64,000 nucleotides of DNA from Hyphomonas sediminis (GCF_019679475.1 NZ_JAIEZP010000001.1:2108001-2172000), one strand, 5' to 3'. Positions 16,532 to 25,858 are shown, counted from the stretch's first letter. The notes: generated from the sequence alone by a model not told the origin. A program made the numbers and translations.

Positions 16532-17170
16532 ATGTCACGCCTGTCGGAAGAGGATCGCAACTATCTCGACCAGACCGCCCGTGCCCTCGTGCGTGGCGGT
16601 TATGAGCCCCTCGAATATATTGAAGAGTCTCTCCTCGAACTCGTGGAAGATGAAACCGAAACCCTGTCCGATCGCGACCTCAAAATCGAGGTCCGCAACG
16701 CCCTCATCCGCGCCGTGGCCGATCTCACGCGCGAACAGGCCAGATGGCCCGTCCTGACCGATTACGACCGCCTGCAAGCCGCTTTCGATGCGCTGGAGGA
16801 CGAAGACATCGTCGCGCGGGAGAATTTCACCTGCTGCGGCAGGTGCGGCGCTTCGGAGATCGTCGACGAGATCGAAGACTTTGCCGTCGAAACTGGCCGG
16901 CGCGCCAAAGGGTATGTCTTCTTCCACCAGCAAGACACCGAGCGCGCGATTGAAGGCGAGGGGCTCTACTTCAACTATGGCACCGCCGATCCGGACTGGA
17001 GTGAGGAAAAATCCCTCGCCATCGGCGCGCGGCTGTTCGATGTCCTGAAATCGGTCGGCCTGCGTCCGCAATGGGACGGCGACCTCGGCAGCCGCATCGC
17101 TGTCTCGCTCGACTGGAAACGCCGCTGGGAAGGCCCGATCCCCAAACCGATCAAGCGGTGGTTTTTCTGA
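16532..17170 (+). CDS. DUF6891 family protein
   Basis: This is a 212-residue soluble protein. Motifs that led to the family call are NFTCCGRCGASEIVDE (about 111-126), which has a possible metal-binding CCxxC, and GYVFFHQQDTERAIEGEGLY (about 140-159) with YGTADPDW after it. The protein ends WEGPIPKPIKRWFF. The function is unknown. The start is ATG 16532. The 23-codon open extension upstream is not protein-like. It is followed after 22 bases by a dihydrofolate reductase-like gene. Confidence 0.78.
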   Translation: MSRLSEEDRNYLDQTARALVRGGYEPLEYIEESLLELVEDETETLSDRDLKIEVRNALIRAVADLTREQARWPVLTDYDRLQAAFDALEDEDIVARENFTCCGRCGASEIVDEIEDFAVETGRRAKGYVFFHQQDTERAIEGEGLYFNYGTADPDWSEEKSLAIGARLFDVLKSVGLRPQWDGDLGSRIAVSLDWKRRWEGPIPKPIKRWFF

Positions 17171-17192
17171 AAAGCGAAGGCTATGCTCTCCC

Positions 17193-17723
17193 ATGGCCAA
17201 ACTCGTCTACGCCCTGAACCAGTCTCTCGACGGCTATGTCGATTATATGGAATTTGCGCCGGATACTGATCTTTTCCGGCACTTTATTGAGGACGTTCGC
17301 GCCTCAGCGGGTACGATCTATGGCCGCAACATGTATGAGGTGATGCGCTATTGGGATGAAGAACATCCCGAATGGGGCGCGCCGGAGCGGGAATATGCCG
17401 AGGTCTGGCGCAAGCAGCCCAAATGGGTCGTGTCCGGAACATTGAAATCGGTCGGCCCCAACGCGACGCTGGTGTCGGACAATCTGGAAGCCACGGTGCG
17501 CGACCTCAAATCCCGCCTTAGCGGCTATATGGAAGTCTCAGGCCCGCAACTCGCCCACAGCCTATCCAAGCTGGGCCTCATTGATGAGTATCGGATGTAT
17601 CTTCACCCCGTCGTCATCGGCGCGGGAAAGCGCTATTTCGCCGGTCCGCTTTCCCGCCTGCGCCTGACAGCCACCGACCGTATCGGCGCCGATGTAATCC
17701 GCCTCACCTACGTTCCGGCCTGA
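17193..17723 (+). CDS. Dihydrofolate reductase/RibD C-terminal family protein
   Basis: This is a 176-residue protein with the RibD_C/DHFR-like fold. It has LNQSLDGYVDY at 8-18, GTIYGRNMYEVMRYWDEEHP near 41-60, and VSGPQLAHSLSKLGLIDEYRMYLHPVVIGAGKRYF near 117-150. Such stand-alone proteins are NADPH-binding reductases of unknown substrate and are distinct from true FolA. The 3' end overlaps the convergent rsmE gene by 16 bases. Confidence 0.88.
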   Translation: MAKLVYALNQSLDGYVDYMEFAPDTDLFRHFIEDVRASAGTIYGRNMYEVMRYWDEEHPEWGAPEREYAEVWRKQPKWVVSGTLKSVGPNATLVSDNLEATVRDLKSRLSGYMEVSGPQLAHSLSKLGLIDEYRMYLHPVVIGAGKRYFAGPLSRLRLTATDRIGADVIRLTYVPA

Positions 17724-18490
17724 TCCCAGTCCCCACACACGGCCTGCCACAGTGTCATCGCTGAAATCGCCGCCGTTTCTGCCCTCAGGATGCGGGGGCC
17801 GAGGCCGACCGGCCAGGTATCCGCCCGCCCGCGCAGGAAGGCGCGCTCGCCGGAGGTGAAGCCGCCTTCCGGGCCGGTGAGGATCGCGGCGGGGCGTCCC
17901 TTCAATTCTGCCAGCACGTCCAGCATCGGCCTTGCCCGGCCCGCCTCGCCGCCCCAGGGGGCTTCGGCCTCGTCGCCGGCTTCGTCGCAGAAGATCAGGG
18001 CTGTGCCGCGGGGCAGGGCGTCCAGCGCCGCGTCGAGCCCGGCGGCTTCGAGGATCTCCGGCAGGTCCAGCCGCTCGGTCTGCTCTGCGGCTTCCAGCGC
18101 GATCTTGCGGAACCGGTCGGTGCGCACGGTCCGGGTCTGGGTCCGCTCGGTGAGGACCGGCACCAACCGGGCCGCGCCCAGCTCGGTCGCCTTCTCGATG
18201 ATAAGATCGGTCTGGTCCTTCTTCACCGGCGCGAAGAGAAGGGTCAGACGTGTCCCGGTTTGTCCCTGTTGTGACCGTGTTTGTTTCAACGGCGTCGCTT
18301 CCGCGCGCTTGCCGGACACCTTCTGGACCTGCGCAGACCATTCCCCGTCGCGCCCGTTGAACAGGCGGACCGCCGCGCCATCCTCCAGCCGGAGGACGCG
18401 CAGGAGGTAGTTCGATTGTTCATCGTCCAGCGCAAGGACGCCGCCTTCGGCGAGGGGGGCGTCAACATAGAGACGGGGGATCGTGGCCAT
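17708..18490 (-). CDS. rsmE: 16S rRNA (uracil(1498)-N3)-methyltransferase
   Basis: RsmE methylates U1498 in the decoding region of 16S rRNA. The 260-residue protein has an N-terminal PUA-like part (IPRLYVDAPLAEGGVLALDD) and a C-terminal SPOUT knot. The knot has LIIEKATELGAARLVPVLTERT near 93-115, AAILTGPEGGFTSGERAFL near 197-215, and LGPRILRAETAAISAM near 226-241. ATG 18490 is chosen because the family starts just there. The upstream open frame covers the divergent promoter region shared with ubiA. Confidence 0.95.
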   Translation of the reverse strand: MATIPRLYVDAPLAEGGVLALDDEQSNYLLRVLRLEDGAAVRLFNGRDGEWSAQVQKVSGKRAEATPLKQTRSQQGQTGTRLTLLFAPVKKDQTDLIIEKATELGAARLVPVLTERTQTRTVRTDRFRKIALEAAEQTERLDLPEILEAAGLDAALDALPRGTALIFCDEAGDEAEAPWGGEAGRARPMLDVLAELKGRPAAILTGPEGGFTSGERAFLRGRADTWPVGLGPRILRAETAAISAMTLWQAVCGDWDQAGT

Positions 18491-18607
18491 ATTCGCGCTA
18501 TAGGGCGCCCCGGCGCGCCTGTTAAGGTGTTGCAGTTGCGCAACTTCCTGTGGTTTTGAGGGCACGCCCCGTGCGGGTTGATTTCAAATGTTCTATATCT
18601 TCCGGTG

Positions 18608-19555
18608 ATGAACACCCGCCAACCCCCTGAGACTGCCGGAGATTTCAGCATTCCGGCTGATTCCGCGCTGCCCCGCTGGCTGCGCGGCTTGCCCAAGGCG
18701 TGGCAGCCCTATGCCATGCTGGCGCGGCTCGACCGGCCGGTCGGCGTCTGGCTGCTGTTCCTGCCTTGCGTGATGGGGCTCGGCTTTGCGCGTTTCTCTA
18801 CCGGGCTGGCGCCGATCGATGCGCTTTGGATTGTGCTGTTCCTGATCGGGGCCACGGTAATGCGCGGTGCAGGCTGCACCTGGAACGACATCACCGACAA
18901 GGAATTCGACGCCAGAGTTGCCCGCACGGCTGCCCGACCCATCCCGTCCGGCGCGGTCTCGGTCAAGCAGGCCTACGCCTTCCTGCTGGCGCAGCTGGGC
19001 GTAGGGTTCCTGATCTGGATTGCATTGCCGGGCGACGCGAAGCTGGCGGCGCTACTCGCCATCCCGCTGGTGGTGATCTACCCCTATACGAAGCGCGTCA
19101 CCTGGTGGCCGCAGGCCTGGCTGGGGCTCACCTTCAATTGGGGCGTCTATGTCGGCGCGGCGACCGCCGATGTGATCACCGGGCCAACCTACATTCTTTA
19201 TTCCGGCCTCATACTCTGGACGATCGCCTACGACACGATCTACGCCCTGCAGGACCGGGAAGATGACGCACTGATCGGCGTGCGTTCCACCGCGCGTCTG
19301 TTTGGGCAGCGCGCGGTGTTGATCTGCTTTGGCTTCCATCTGGGCGCAGCCGCGCTGATCGGCCTTGGCGCCTATGCGCAGGGTGCCGGCAGGCTGGGCG
19401 CGGTGACCGCGCTGGCATTCCTCGCCCATGGTGCATGGCAGGCGATGACCCTGAAGACCAAGGGCGAAGGTGAGGCGCTGCGCATGTTCAAGTCAAACGT
19501 TCTGGCGGGCGCGATCGTCGCTGCAGGCTTCCTTATCGCGGCCATGGTGCCCTGA
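18608..19555 (+). CDS. ubiA: 4-hydroxybenzoate polyprenyltransferase
   Basis: UbiA attaches the polyprenyl tail to 4-hydroxybenzoate in ubiquinone synthesis at the inner membrane. The 315-residue protein has about eight membrane segments and both Asp-rich motifs: NDITDKEFDARVART near residues 97-111 and YDTIYALQDREDD near 207-219. RLDRPVGVWLLFLPC near residue 40 is also typical. It is divergent from rsmE, with the two starts 118 bases apart. No other ubi biosynthesis gene is adjacent, although an ubiK-like gene occurs near 29.5 kb. Confidence 0.95.
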   Translation: MNTRQPPETAGDFSIPADSALPRWLRGLPKAWQPYAMLARLDRPVGVWLLFLPCVMGLGFARFSTGLAPIDALWIVLFLIGATVMRGAGCTWNDITDKEFDARVARTAARPIPSGAVSVKQAYAFLLAQLGVGFLIWIALPGDAKLAALLAIPLVVIYPYTKRVTWWPQAWLGLTFNWGVYVGAATADVITGPTYILYSGLILWTIAYDTIYALQDREDDALIGVRSTARLFGQRAVLICFGFHLGAAALIGLGAYAQGAGRLGAVTALAFLAHGAWQAMTLKTKGEGEALRMFKSNVLAGAIVAAGFLIAAMVP

Positions 19556-19742
19556 TCGCACAAGGTTTGCGCTGGTCGAGCAACAATTGCCCCTGATTGT
19601 CGCCCCCGGCGTAACACCCCTTCGCCCTGTGGGCCGGAAACGGCAGAAACTGCCTTGAGCAGGGGGCCGGGGCATGGTCAAACCTTCGTCACAATCCGGC
19701 CCGCGGCAGCGGAGCCGACGAAAGTTCAGCGCGCTGGGGAGC

Positions 19743-21782
19743 ATGCAAGTGACAGATACGACAATACCAGCTTCAGAGAAGAGCTTTCTGGGGCATCCGA
19801 GGGGGCTGGTTATCTGCTTTCTCACCGAGATGTGGGAACGTTTCTCCTATTACGGGATGCGTGGCCTTCTGCTGCTCTACCTGACCCAGCACTTCCTGTT
19901 CTCGGATGAGCGGTCGAACGTGATTTACGGCGCCTACATCGCGCTTGTTTACATCATGTCGATTGTCGGCGGCGTCCTGTCGGACAAGTATTTGGGGCAG
20001 CGCAAGGCAGTCACGTTCGGCGCAATCTTACTGGTCGCGGGCCATTTCGGGATGGCGTTCGAAGGACAGGGCTCGCGCGAAACGCTGATCACGCAGGCAG
20101 GCAATTACGAAGTTCAGGCCGAAGGGCGCGATAATCGCCGGCAACTGTTCCTTGATTACGATGGCGAAAGCCGCCGCGTCATCTTCCGCTCCACCCACTA
20201 TGCCATGCTGGGGGACCAGCGCCTTCTCCCCATCGGCGAAGATGGCACGGGCGATTATGAAGTACAGCGCCGCGCGCGCAGCTTCATCCAGAATATCTGC
20301 GCACTCGCAAACCTCGGCTGCGCTGGTCCGGAGCCGGAAACCACGCTCTACCTGAATGGGGTGTCCTACCACATCGACGAGACTGCCGACGGCATGATCG
20401 TCGAGATGGATGGGCAGAAGATTGCGCTTTCCGAGCATAGCGAGACCGACATTCTTCTGCTGGCGGATGCTACGACCGCCGCTGCGCCGGACACCTCAGC
20501 GCCTGTTGCCGTCTTTGCGGACGGCACATTCTCCACGGAAGTTGAGCAGCAGAAGCTCTATGTGAATATTCTCTACATCTCGCTGGCGCTGATCATTGCC
20601 GGTGTGGGCTTCCTGAAGCCGAATATTTCCACCATCGTGGGTGATCTCTATCCGGAAGGCGATCCGCGCCGGGATGGCGGCTTCACGCTATTTTATATGG
20701 GCATCAACCTCGGTTCGTTCCTGGCGACCTGGACCTGCGGTATTCTCGGCATCGTCTATGGCTGGGCCTGGGGTTTCGGCGCGGCCGGGCTCGGGATGTT
20801 GTTCGGCCTCGTCGTATTCCAGTATGGCCAGCCCTGGCTCGACGGGAAAGCAGAGCCGCCCTCGCGTGAGAAACTGCGCGAGAAAGTCTTTGGTATCATC
20901 ACCGTCGAGACGGCTTGCTATGCATCGGCGCTGGGCATTATCGGCGTTTCGATTGCGCTGTTGATGAATGCCGGCATCGTCAACACGCTGGCGATGATCA
21001 CCGGCATTGGCATGTTCGTCGCGCTGATCGGTTATTCGATCGTCCGTCTCAAGGGCGCTGCCCGCACACGTATGTGGGCGGCGGTTTATTTTGCTGTGGC
21101 GCAGATCCCGTTCTGGTCCCTTTTCGAGCAGGCGGGTTCCTCGCTGACGCTGGTGACCAGCCGTCTCGTCGACACCAACATCTTTGGATGGAACGTTCCG
21201 ACACCAGTGTTCCAGTCGCTCAATGCGGGCTTTATCTTCCTGTTCGCGCCAGTTGTTGCTTGGCTGTGGCTGTGGCTCGCAAAGCGAGGCTGGGAGCCTT
21301 CTACGCCTGTGAAATTCGCCATCGGCGTGTTTGGTGCGGGTCTCGGCTATCTGGTGCTTGTCGGCGGCATGTCTGGCACGGGCGCTGCTGCGCTTACCCC
21401 AGTGTTTTTCATCTTCGCGATCTACTGGATTCACACGATTTCCGAGCTGATGCTCTCGCCCGTCGGCCTGTCGGCCATGACGAAACTGGCGCCAGCGTCG
21501 CTGGTTGGCTTGTTCATGGCCGCATGGTTTGTCTATTCGGGCCTTGGCAACGCCATGTCAGGTGTCATCGCGGCGGCGGCTGGCGCAGAAACAGTTGGTG
21601 GACAGATCATCGATGTGGCTGATGCGAAATCAAATTACATCCAGGTATTCTCGTCCATCGGTTATATCGGGATGCTGATCGGATTCCTGATGCTGCTGAT
21701 TGCCCCGCTCGTGAAGCGCTGGATGGCGGAAGCTAATGTTGAGGAGCGTCCGCTGAGCACCGACTCCGTCGGCCACAACTGA
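19743..21782 (+). CDS. POT family proton-coupled oligopeptide transporter with a large inserted domain
   Basis: This is an inner-membrane peptide/H+ symporter of the PTR2/POT family. It has signature 1 TEMWERFSYYGMRGLLLLYL near residue 25 (ExxERFxYY) and FTLFYMGINLGSF near 312. The protein is 679 residues; typical bacterial POTs are about 450-500. The excess is a hydrophilic block at about 106-268 between the third and fourth membrane segments, a position expected to face the periplasm. ATG 19743 is chosen because family proteins begin just before FLGHPRGL. An ATG at 19674 would add a basic 23-residue extension. A strong terminator follows at 21805. Confidence 0.9.
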   Translation: MQVTDTTIPASEKSFLGHPRGLVICFLTEMWERFSYYGMRGLLLLYLTQHFLFSDERSNVIYGAYIALVYIMSIVGGVLSDKYLGQRKAVTFGAILLVAGHFGMAFEGQGSRETLITQAGNYEVQAEGRDNRRQLFLDYDGESRRVIFRSTHYAMLGDQRLLPIGEDGTGDYEVQRRARSFIQNICALANLGCAGPEPETTLYLNGVSYHIDETADGMIVEMDGQKIALSEHSETDILLLADATTAAAPDTSAPVAVFADGTFSTEVEQQKLYVNILYISLALIIAGVGFLKPNISTIVGDLYPEGDPRRDGGFTLFYMGINLGSFLATWTCGILGIVYGWAWGFGAAGLGMLFGLVVFQYGQPWLDGKAEPPSREKLREKVFGIITVETACYASALGIIGVSIALLMNAGIVNTLAMITGIGMFVALIGYSIVRLKGAARTRMWAAVYFAVAQIPFWSLFEQAGSSLTLVTSRLVDTNIFGWNVPTPVFQSLNAGFIFLFAPVVAWLWLWLAKRGWEPSTPVKFAIGVFGAGLGYLVLVGGMSGTGAAALTPVFFIFAIYWIHTISELMLSPVGLSAMTKLAPASLVGLFMAAWFVYSGLGNAMSGVIAAAAGAETVGGQIIDVADAKSNYIQVFSSIGYIGMLIGFLMLLIAPLVKRWMAEANVEERPLSTDSVGHN

Positions 21783-21804
21783 TCTGGTTCAACATTCAGA
21801 ATGA

Positions 21805-21838
21805 AGCGGGGCGCTCCCAAGGAGCGCCCCGCTTTTTT
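21805..21838 (+). terminator. Rho-independent terminator after the POT transporter
   Basis: A 13-bp perfect stem (AGCGGGGCGCTCC / GGAGCGCCCCGCT) with a CAA loop is followed by six T residues. It is 22 bases after the transporter stop and 20 bases before the end of the convergent MscS gene. Confidence 0.92.
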
Positions 21839-21858
21839 GTTATCCGGGTTTTGCGCCC

Positions 21859-23157
21859 TCAGGCGGATTCGGCGCTTTCACTCATCTCGGAAGAGGAAGA
21901 GGCCTCATCGCTGGTGGAGCCCTGGGCCCCGGCGCGGGAGTTGTCCGGGGGGGCGAGCCGCTTGGGGCCTTGTCCTGTTCCGGACGGGGGCACCATTAGT
22001 TCCGGCGGGTCTTCCTGGTTCATGTAGATGGTCTGGCTCGGGAAGGCGAAGGCAGCGCCGTTACGTTCAATGATGTCCATGACCGCATAGGCGAACTCTT
22101 CCTTGATCTTCAGCCACTCACCCCAATTTGTGGTTTTGGTGAAGGTGTAGATCAAGAAGTCGATCGAGCTGGCGTTGAATGCATCAACACGGACAAACAG
22201 GGCGACTTCCGGCGGTTTGGCGATGCGGTCATCGTTCATCAGCCAGTCTTCCAGCTCTTGTCTTATGTTTTTGAGCTGGTCGACGCTCGTCGAATATTCC
22301 ACGCCGACAGCCCACCTGATCCGGCGATGTGTCATGCGCGAAAAGTTCGTCACGGCGGCATCTGCGAGCTTTGAGTTGGGAACATACACCGGGCTCTGGT
22401 CAAAGCGGCGCACAAGCGTCGAGCGGAAGTTGATGCGCACGACCGTACCCTCGACCACACCATCCACCAGGATCCATTCGCCGGGCACAAAACGTTTCTC
22501 GCCAATGATAAGCAGCCCGGAGATGAGATTGCGGAACAAATCCTGCGCCCCAAGGCCGACCGCGATGCCGAATACACCCAGACCGGCAAGGAGAGGCGCA
22601 ACGGCGATACCCCATTGCTGTGCAACGGCGCCCAGGCCCAGCGCGATGAGAATAAATTGCAGCGCTTTAATCATCCAGTCGACGGCCGGACCCGACAGCG
22701 AGTTCTTGAGTCCCGACATGACGTATTCGAGCATTCGGACGGCGCGCGACAGCGACCAGAAAACCGTCAGTGTAACAACAGACTGCATTAGCTTGTTGGC
22801 GAAGTTTTCGATCTGAGGATCAACATTCAGGATCTGGATCGAGGCGTAGATCCCGATAACAACCGGTATGACGCGGAGCGGCAATGAGATTGCGTGAACG
22901 AGCGCGTCATCGACTTTGGTGTGTGATCCGGCTGCGGCTCGTGTGATCCAGACAACAGCTGTTTTGGCGATCAGTCCGCGCAGCAGAATCGCCAGAGACA
23001 TAATAACTGTGACGGTAATAATCTGCCCAAAGGTAAGGCCATAAGCACCTTCATTCCAGATGCCTACAATCCAATCTGTTGCATTTGTCGCCCATGCTGG
23101 AGCGTTTGACTGCCACCAGCCTTCAAGTTCATTCAATACAGCCGGCGCTGCCATCAT
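21859..23157 (-). CDS. MscS family mechanosensitive channel
   Basis: This is a 432-residue inner-membrane protein with about five N-terminal membrane segments. The MscS pore and beta domain are GLGVFGIAVGLGAQDLFRNLISGLLI near residues 190-215, then RFVPGEWILVDGVVEGTVVRINFRSTLVRR. It would open on membrane tension to release solutes in hypo-osmotic shock. The length and extra segments place it with YbdG/YnaI-like forms rather than small MscS. The C-terminal 40 residues are low-complexity and Ser/Glu-rich. The start is one of two adjacent ATGs (23157 or 23154) after AGAGGG. Confidence 0.92.
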   Translation of the reverse strand: MMAAPAVLNELEGWWQSNAPAWATNATDWIVGIWNEGAYGLTFGQIITVTVIMSLAILLRGLIAKTAVVWITRAAAGSHTKVDDALVHAISLPLRVIPVVIGIYASIQILNVDPQIENFANKLMQSVVTLTVFWSLSRAVRMLEYVMSGLKNSLSGPAVDWMIKALQFILIALGLGAVAQQWGIAVAPLLAGLGVFGIAVGLGAQDLFRNLISGLLIIGEKRFVPGEWILVDGVVEGTVVRINFRSTLVRRFDQSPVYVPNSKLADAAVTNFSRMTHRRIRWAVGVEYSTSVDQLKNIRQELEDWLMNDDRIAKPPEVALFVRVDAFNASSIDFLIYTFTKTTNWGEWLKIKEEFAYAVMDIIERNGAAFAFPSQTIYMNQEDPPELMVPPSGTGQGPKRLAPPDNSRAGAQGSTSDEASSSSEMSESAESA

Positions 23158-23256
23158 CAGCCCTCTTGCCAAGATTGGAGTTCAGGCAGGACCTAGGGGA
23201 CGCCGATGCCAATGTGAACCGCTAACGCTGATATTTTTCGGATTCTTCAAATACTG

Positions 23257-23793
23257 TCAGGCTTTGCGCCATTTCCCCGGTTCAATGCCATCCAGGTCCC
23301 AGTCGCCGATGCGTATGCGGATTAACCTGAGCGTGGGGTGGCCAACTGCTGCCGTCATGCGGCGCACCTGCCTGTTTTTCCCTTCTGTGATTGAGAGCTC
23401 GACCCAGGTGTCTGGCACGGATTTCCGGTAGCGGATGGGCGGATCGCGCGGCCAGAGATTTTTGGGCTCGGGCACAATGCGCGCGAGGGCCGGTCGTGTT
23501 CGCCCGTCTTTCAGGTCGACTCCTCGCCGGAGGGAGATAAGCGCGTCTTCGGAGGGAATGCCCTCGACCTGCGCCAGATAGGTCTTCGGCAGCTTGTGTT
23601 TTGGATTGGCAATTTGCGCCTGCTGGCGGCCGTCATTGGTTAGGATGAGCAGGCCCTCGCTGTCGAAATCCAGCCTGCCGGCGGGATAAACGCCCGGCAA
23701 GTGTATGTAATCCTTCAGTGTGGGTTTGCCGCTGCCTTCGTCGGTAAACTGGCTGAGGACGCCAAAAGGCTTATTGAACAGGATGAGGGTCAT
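23257..23793 (-). CDS. 23S rRNA pseudouridine synthase, RluE-like
   Basis: This is a 178-residue RsuA/RluB/E/F-type synthase without an S4 domain, the length and layout of RluE (U2457 of 23S rRNA). The catalytic Asp is in AGRLDFDSEGLLILTND (about residues 38-54). NKPFGVLSQF at 7-16 and EGKNRQVRRMTAAVGHPTLRLIR near 135-158 complete the family pattern. It is 34 bases downstream of the poly-proline lipoprotein gene on the same strand and may share its transcript. The RluE assignment rests on length and motifs. Confidence 0.9.
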   Translation of the reverse strand: MTLILFNKPFGVLSQFTDEGSGKPTLKDYIHLPGVYPAGRLDFDSEGLLILTNDGRQQAQIANPKHKLPKTYLAQVEGIPSEDALISLRRGVDLKDGRTRPALARIVPEPKNLWPRDPPIRYRKSVPDTWVELSITEGKNRQVRRMTAAVGHPTLRLIRIRIGDWDLDGIEPGKWRKA

Positions 23794-23827
23794 TCCGGCG
23801 TTCTACTGAAGCTCGCCGGAATTTGCA

Positions 23828-25234
23828 TCACCCGCCATTGATGAATTGCCAGAGCGTCATTGCTTCGCATGTTGCGGCGTCCTGCAGGGCTTGCCGCGCA
23901 GCGGTGTTGAACTGGTCGGATTCCGACGCAGCCCAGACCCCGGCCGCCGCATCAAACGTCGTGAAGCCAATCTCCGAAAGCCCGCGCGAAATCCGCGTGC
24001 AGATGACGCGCGCGGTGTCGGGATCTGCGTTCTCATTGAGAGAGGCGATCCGGTCGCTCATGTCGAGGCGCGAGAAGATATAGTCATAGACGCGCAGGTC
24101 CGCGCCAATCTGGAAGGCCAGCACGTCGGCAGAGCTGACGCCTGCATAGTCAGGCTCGCCGGTGCCAAAGGTGCGCGCAGTCAGAACCGAAGGAATGGGC
24201 TCGTCCAGATAGATGGCCCATTTGCCGACGCCCATCTTCCTGGCGGTGTCTTTGATGTTTCCTGCAGGCGGCATGGAGGCATTGACGATCAGAATCGGTT
24301 CATCCGTCCACGAGCGGATTGCAAAAGCGCCAGTGGACTGCTCTGTAATGGATTGGCCGAACAGGGCGGTCGATTGGCTGTTCAGGAAGCTGGAGGCTTG
24401 CTGCATGGCAGGCGCGTTGAAGTAGGTCACCAGCGCAGACGTTGGCGCAATCAGGTTTGCCGCCGTTTGCAGCGCCGACATGACATTTGCTCCGGCTGAA
24501 CTCTGCCGCTCATCTGAGAGCTGCATCCGGAAACGGCCTTCTATGGTCGTGTTGGGGCTCACCTTGAAATAGGGAGTCGCGTAGACCGAGATGCTCTCAT
24601 TCGTGGTCCAGGCTTCGCCCTTCGCGTTGTCAGACTCGAAGGTCGAGGAGAACAGCGCTTTCGACGTCTTGATGTCCGGACTGGAAATATCGAATTCGGC
24701 GAGCAGGGTCCGCGTTATATTGCGAGAGCCGGAGATCGTCCGTTGGAACCAGTTGCGGCTCTCGCGGTTATAGTTCCGGGTATCGTCCTTGCTCTTACGG
24801 CCACCGCTGGCCACGCCTTCGATGTCATAGCTGTCCGGGTCCAGTGTCACGATCTGGAGCCGCGTATACCGATCCTGAAGCTGCGGGCCGATGCCCGAAA
24901 CAAGTATGTCCGGCTCGATCGCAACATCAATGTAGGGAAGGAAATCCTGCGCGCGGCCAGCCGAGCGGTTGCGCAGGGCTTCGCGCCCGGCGCCGGGGGC
25001 AGGCGATCCGGTCGTCGGAGCGCCGCCAACTTCTTCCCATTCTTCGGGCGTCATGCCGGAATTCCGGTCCGGAATGAGCGGGGGCGGAGGAGGCGGAGGT
25101 GGGGGTGGAGGAGGTGCGGGAACCGGGTCGGGCCTCGGCGGCGGCGCGTCCGGCGTTGTGGTGCAGGCGGTGAGCAGCATCGCGGTCGTCACAAGCAGGC
25201 CCAGCCGGGCCATTGCGGTGTAATTGTTGCGCAT
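23828..25234 (-). CDS. Poly-proline lipoprotein of unknown function
   Basis: This is a 468-residue protein with a lipoprotein signal (lipobox LTAC, cysteine at 24). A Pro-rich stalk follows (about residues 28-55, including twelve consecutive prolines), then a large globular part. The globular part has no motif I recognise. It contains SISVYATPYFKVSPNTTIEGRF-like beta-rich sequence in the middle and an Ala-rich helical end (about 430-465) with two cysteines. AGGACG upstream supports the ATG. The stalk suggests a membrane-tethered periplasmic domain, held away from the lipid. It is followed by an rRNA pseudouridine synthase gene. Confidence 0.75.
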   Translation of the reverse strand: MRNNYTAMARLGLLVTTAMLLTACTTTPDAPPPRPDPVPAPPPPPPPPPPPPLIPDRNSGMTPEEWEEVGGAPTTGSPAPGAGREALRNRSAGRAQDFLPYIDVAIEPDILVSGIGPQLQDRYTRLQIVTLDPDSYDIEGVASGGRKSKDDTRNYNRESRNWFQRTISGSRNITRTLLAEFDISSPDIKTSKALFSSTFESDNAKGEAWTTNESISVYATPYFKVSPNTTIEGRFRMQLSDERQSSAGANVMSALQTAANLIAPTSALVTYFNAPAMQQASSFLNSQSTALFGQSITEQSTGAFAIRSWTDEPILIVNASMPPAGNIKDTARKMGVGKWAIYLDEPIPSVLTARTFGTGEPDYAGVSSADVLAFQIGADLRVYDYIFSRLDMSDRIASLNENADPDTARVICTRISRGLSEIGFTTFDAAAGVWAASESDQFNTAARQALQDAATCEAMTLWQFINGG

Positions 25235-25475
25235 CTCGTCCTCCCCTGAAGCGGCGCGGCATTTTCGAGAGGGTTAACAGCGTCGGAACAGTCTGGCGAG
25301 TCAGGACATTTCGCATTTGCGATTGTCTTGGCATTACGAAACCTGGCGACAGAGTTTACATACCGCGCCTTTACGGTCCTTGGTTTGCAATGCAATAAGC
25401 CCTTGCTGCGCTGCGGGATGTCCCCATATTCTCGTGGTGAGCAAAAGTTCTCACGGTGTCCTGGAGGGACCATTC

Positions 25476-25832
25476 TTGATCCTCAGCATGCTCAAAGCAA
25501 AGCTTCACGGCGCAACCGTCACGCAATGTGACCTGCACTATGAAGGCTCGGTATCAATCGACCAGGATCTGCTCGATGCGTCGGGAATTCTGCCGCACGA
25601 GAAGGTCGACATCTGGAACGTGACAAATGGTGCCCGAATCCAGACCTATGCGCTGGAAGCGCCCCGCGGCTCGCGCGCGATTGGTGTGAATGGAGCAGCA
25701 GCCCGTCATTTTGCTGTGGGCGACACCGTGATCATTGCAGCTTTCTGCGGCGTGGAAGCCGAGAAAGCCCGCCAGCACGCACCGACCGTTGTGTTGCTGG
25801 GTGAGGGCAATGAGGTGAAGCGCACGCAATAA
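25476..25832 (+). CDS. panD: Aspartate 1-decarboxylase
   Basis: PanD makes beta-alanine for pantothenate by decarboxylating L-aspartate, using a pyruvoyl group formed by self-cleavage. The TTG at 25476 is chosen for two reasons. GGAGGG lies seven bases upstream, and the resulting N-terminus [12 protein letters not shown] aligns with E. coli MIRTMLQGKLHR, placing the cleavage site at G24-S25 (YEGS), as in E. coli. The ATG at 25488 would be 19 bases from the ribosome-binding site. Other conserved parts are [21 protein letters not shown] and VNGAAARH. The gene is 118 residues and followed by a terminator. Confidence 0.94.
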   Translation: MILSMLKAKLHGATVTQCDLHYEGSVSIDQDLLDASGILPHEKVDIWNVTNGARIQTYALEAPRGSRAIGVNGAAARHFAVGDTVIIAAFCGVEAEKARQHAPTVVLLGEGNEVKRTQ

Positions 25833-25858
25833 GCGCCGCCTTTGCACTGAAGAAATTG

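Noticed and set aside
25080..25125. G-rich triplet repeat track as a microsatellite or CRISPR-like repeat
   Set aside because: It encodes the poly-proline stretch of the lipoprotein gene on the minus strand. There are no spacers or direct repeats of CRISPR length.
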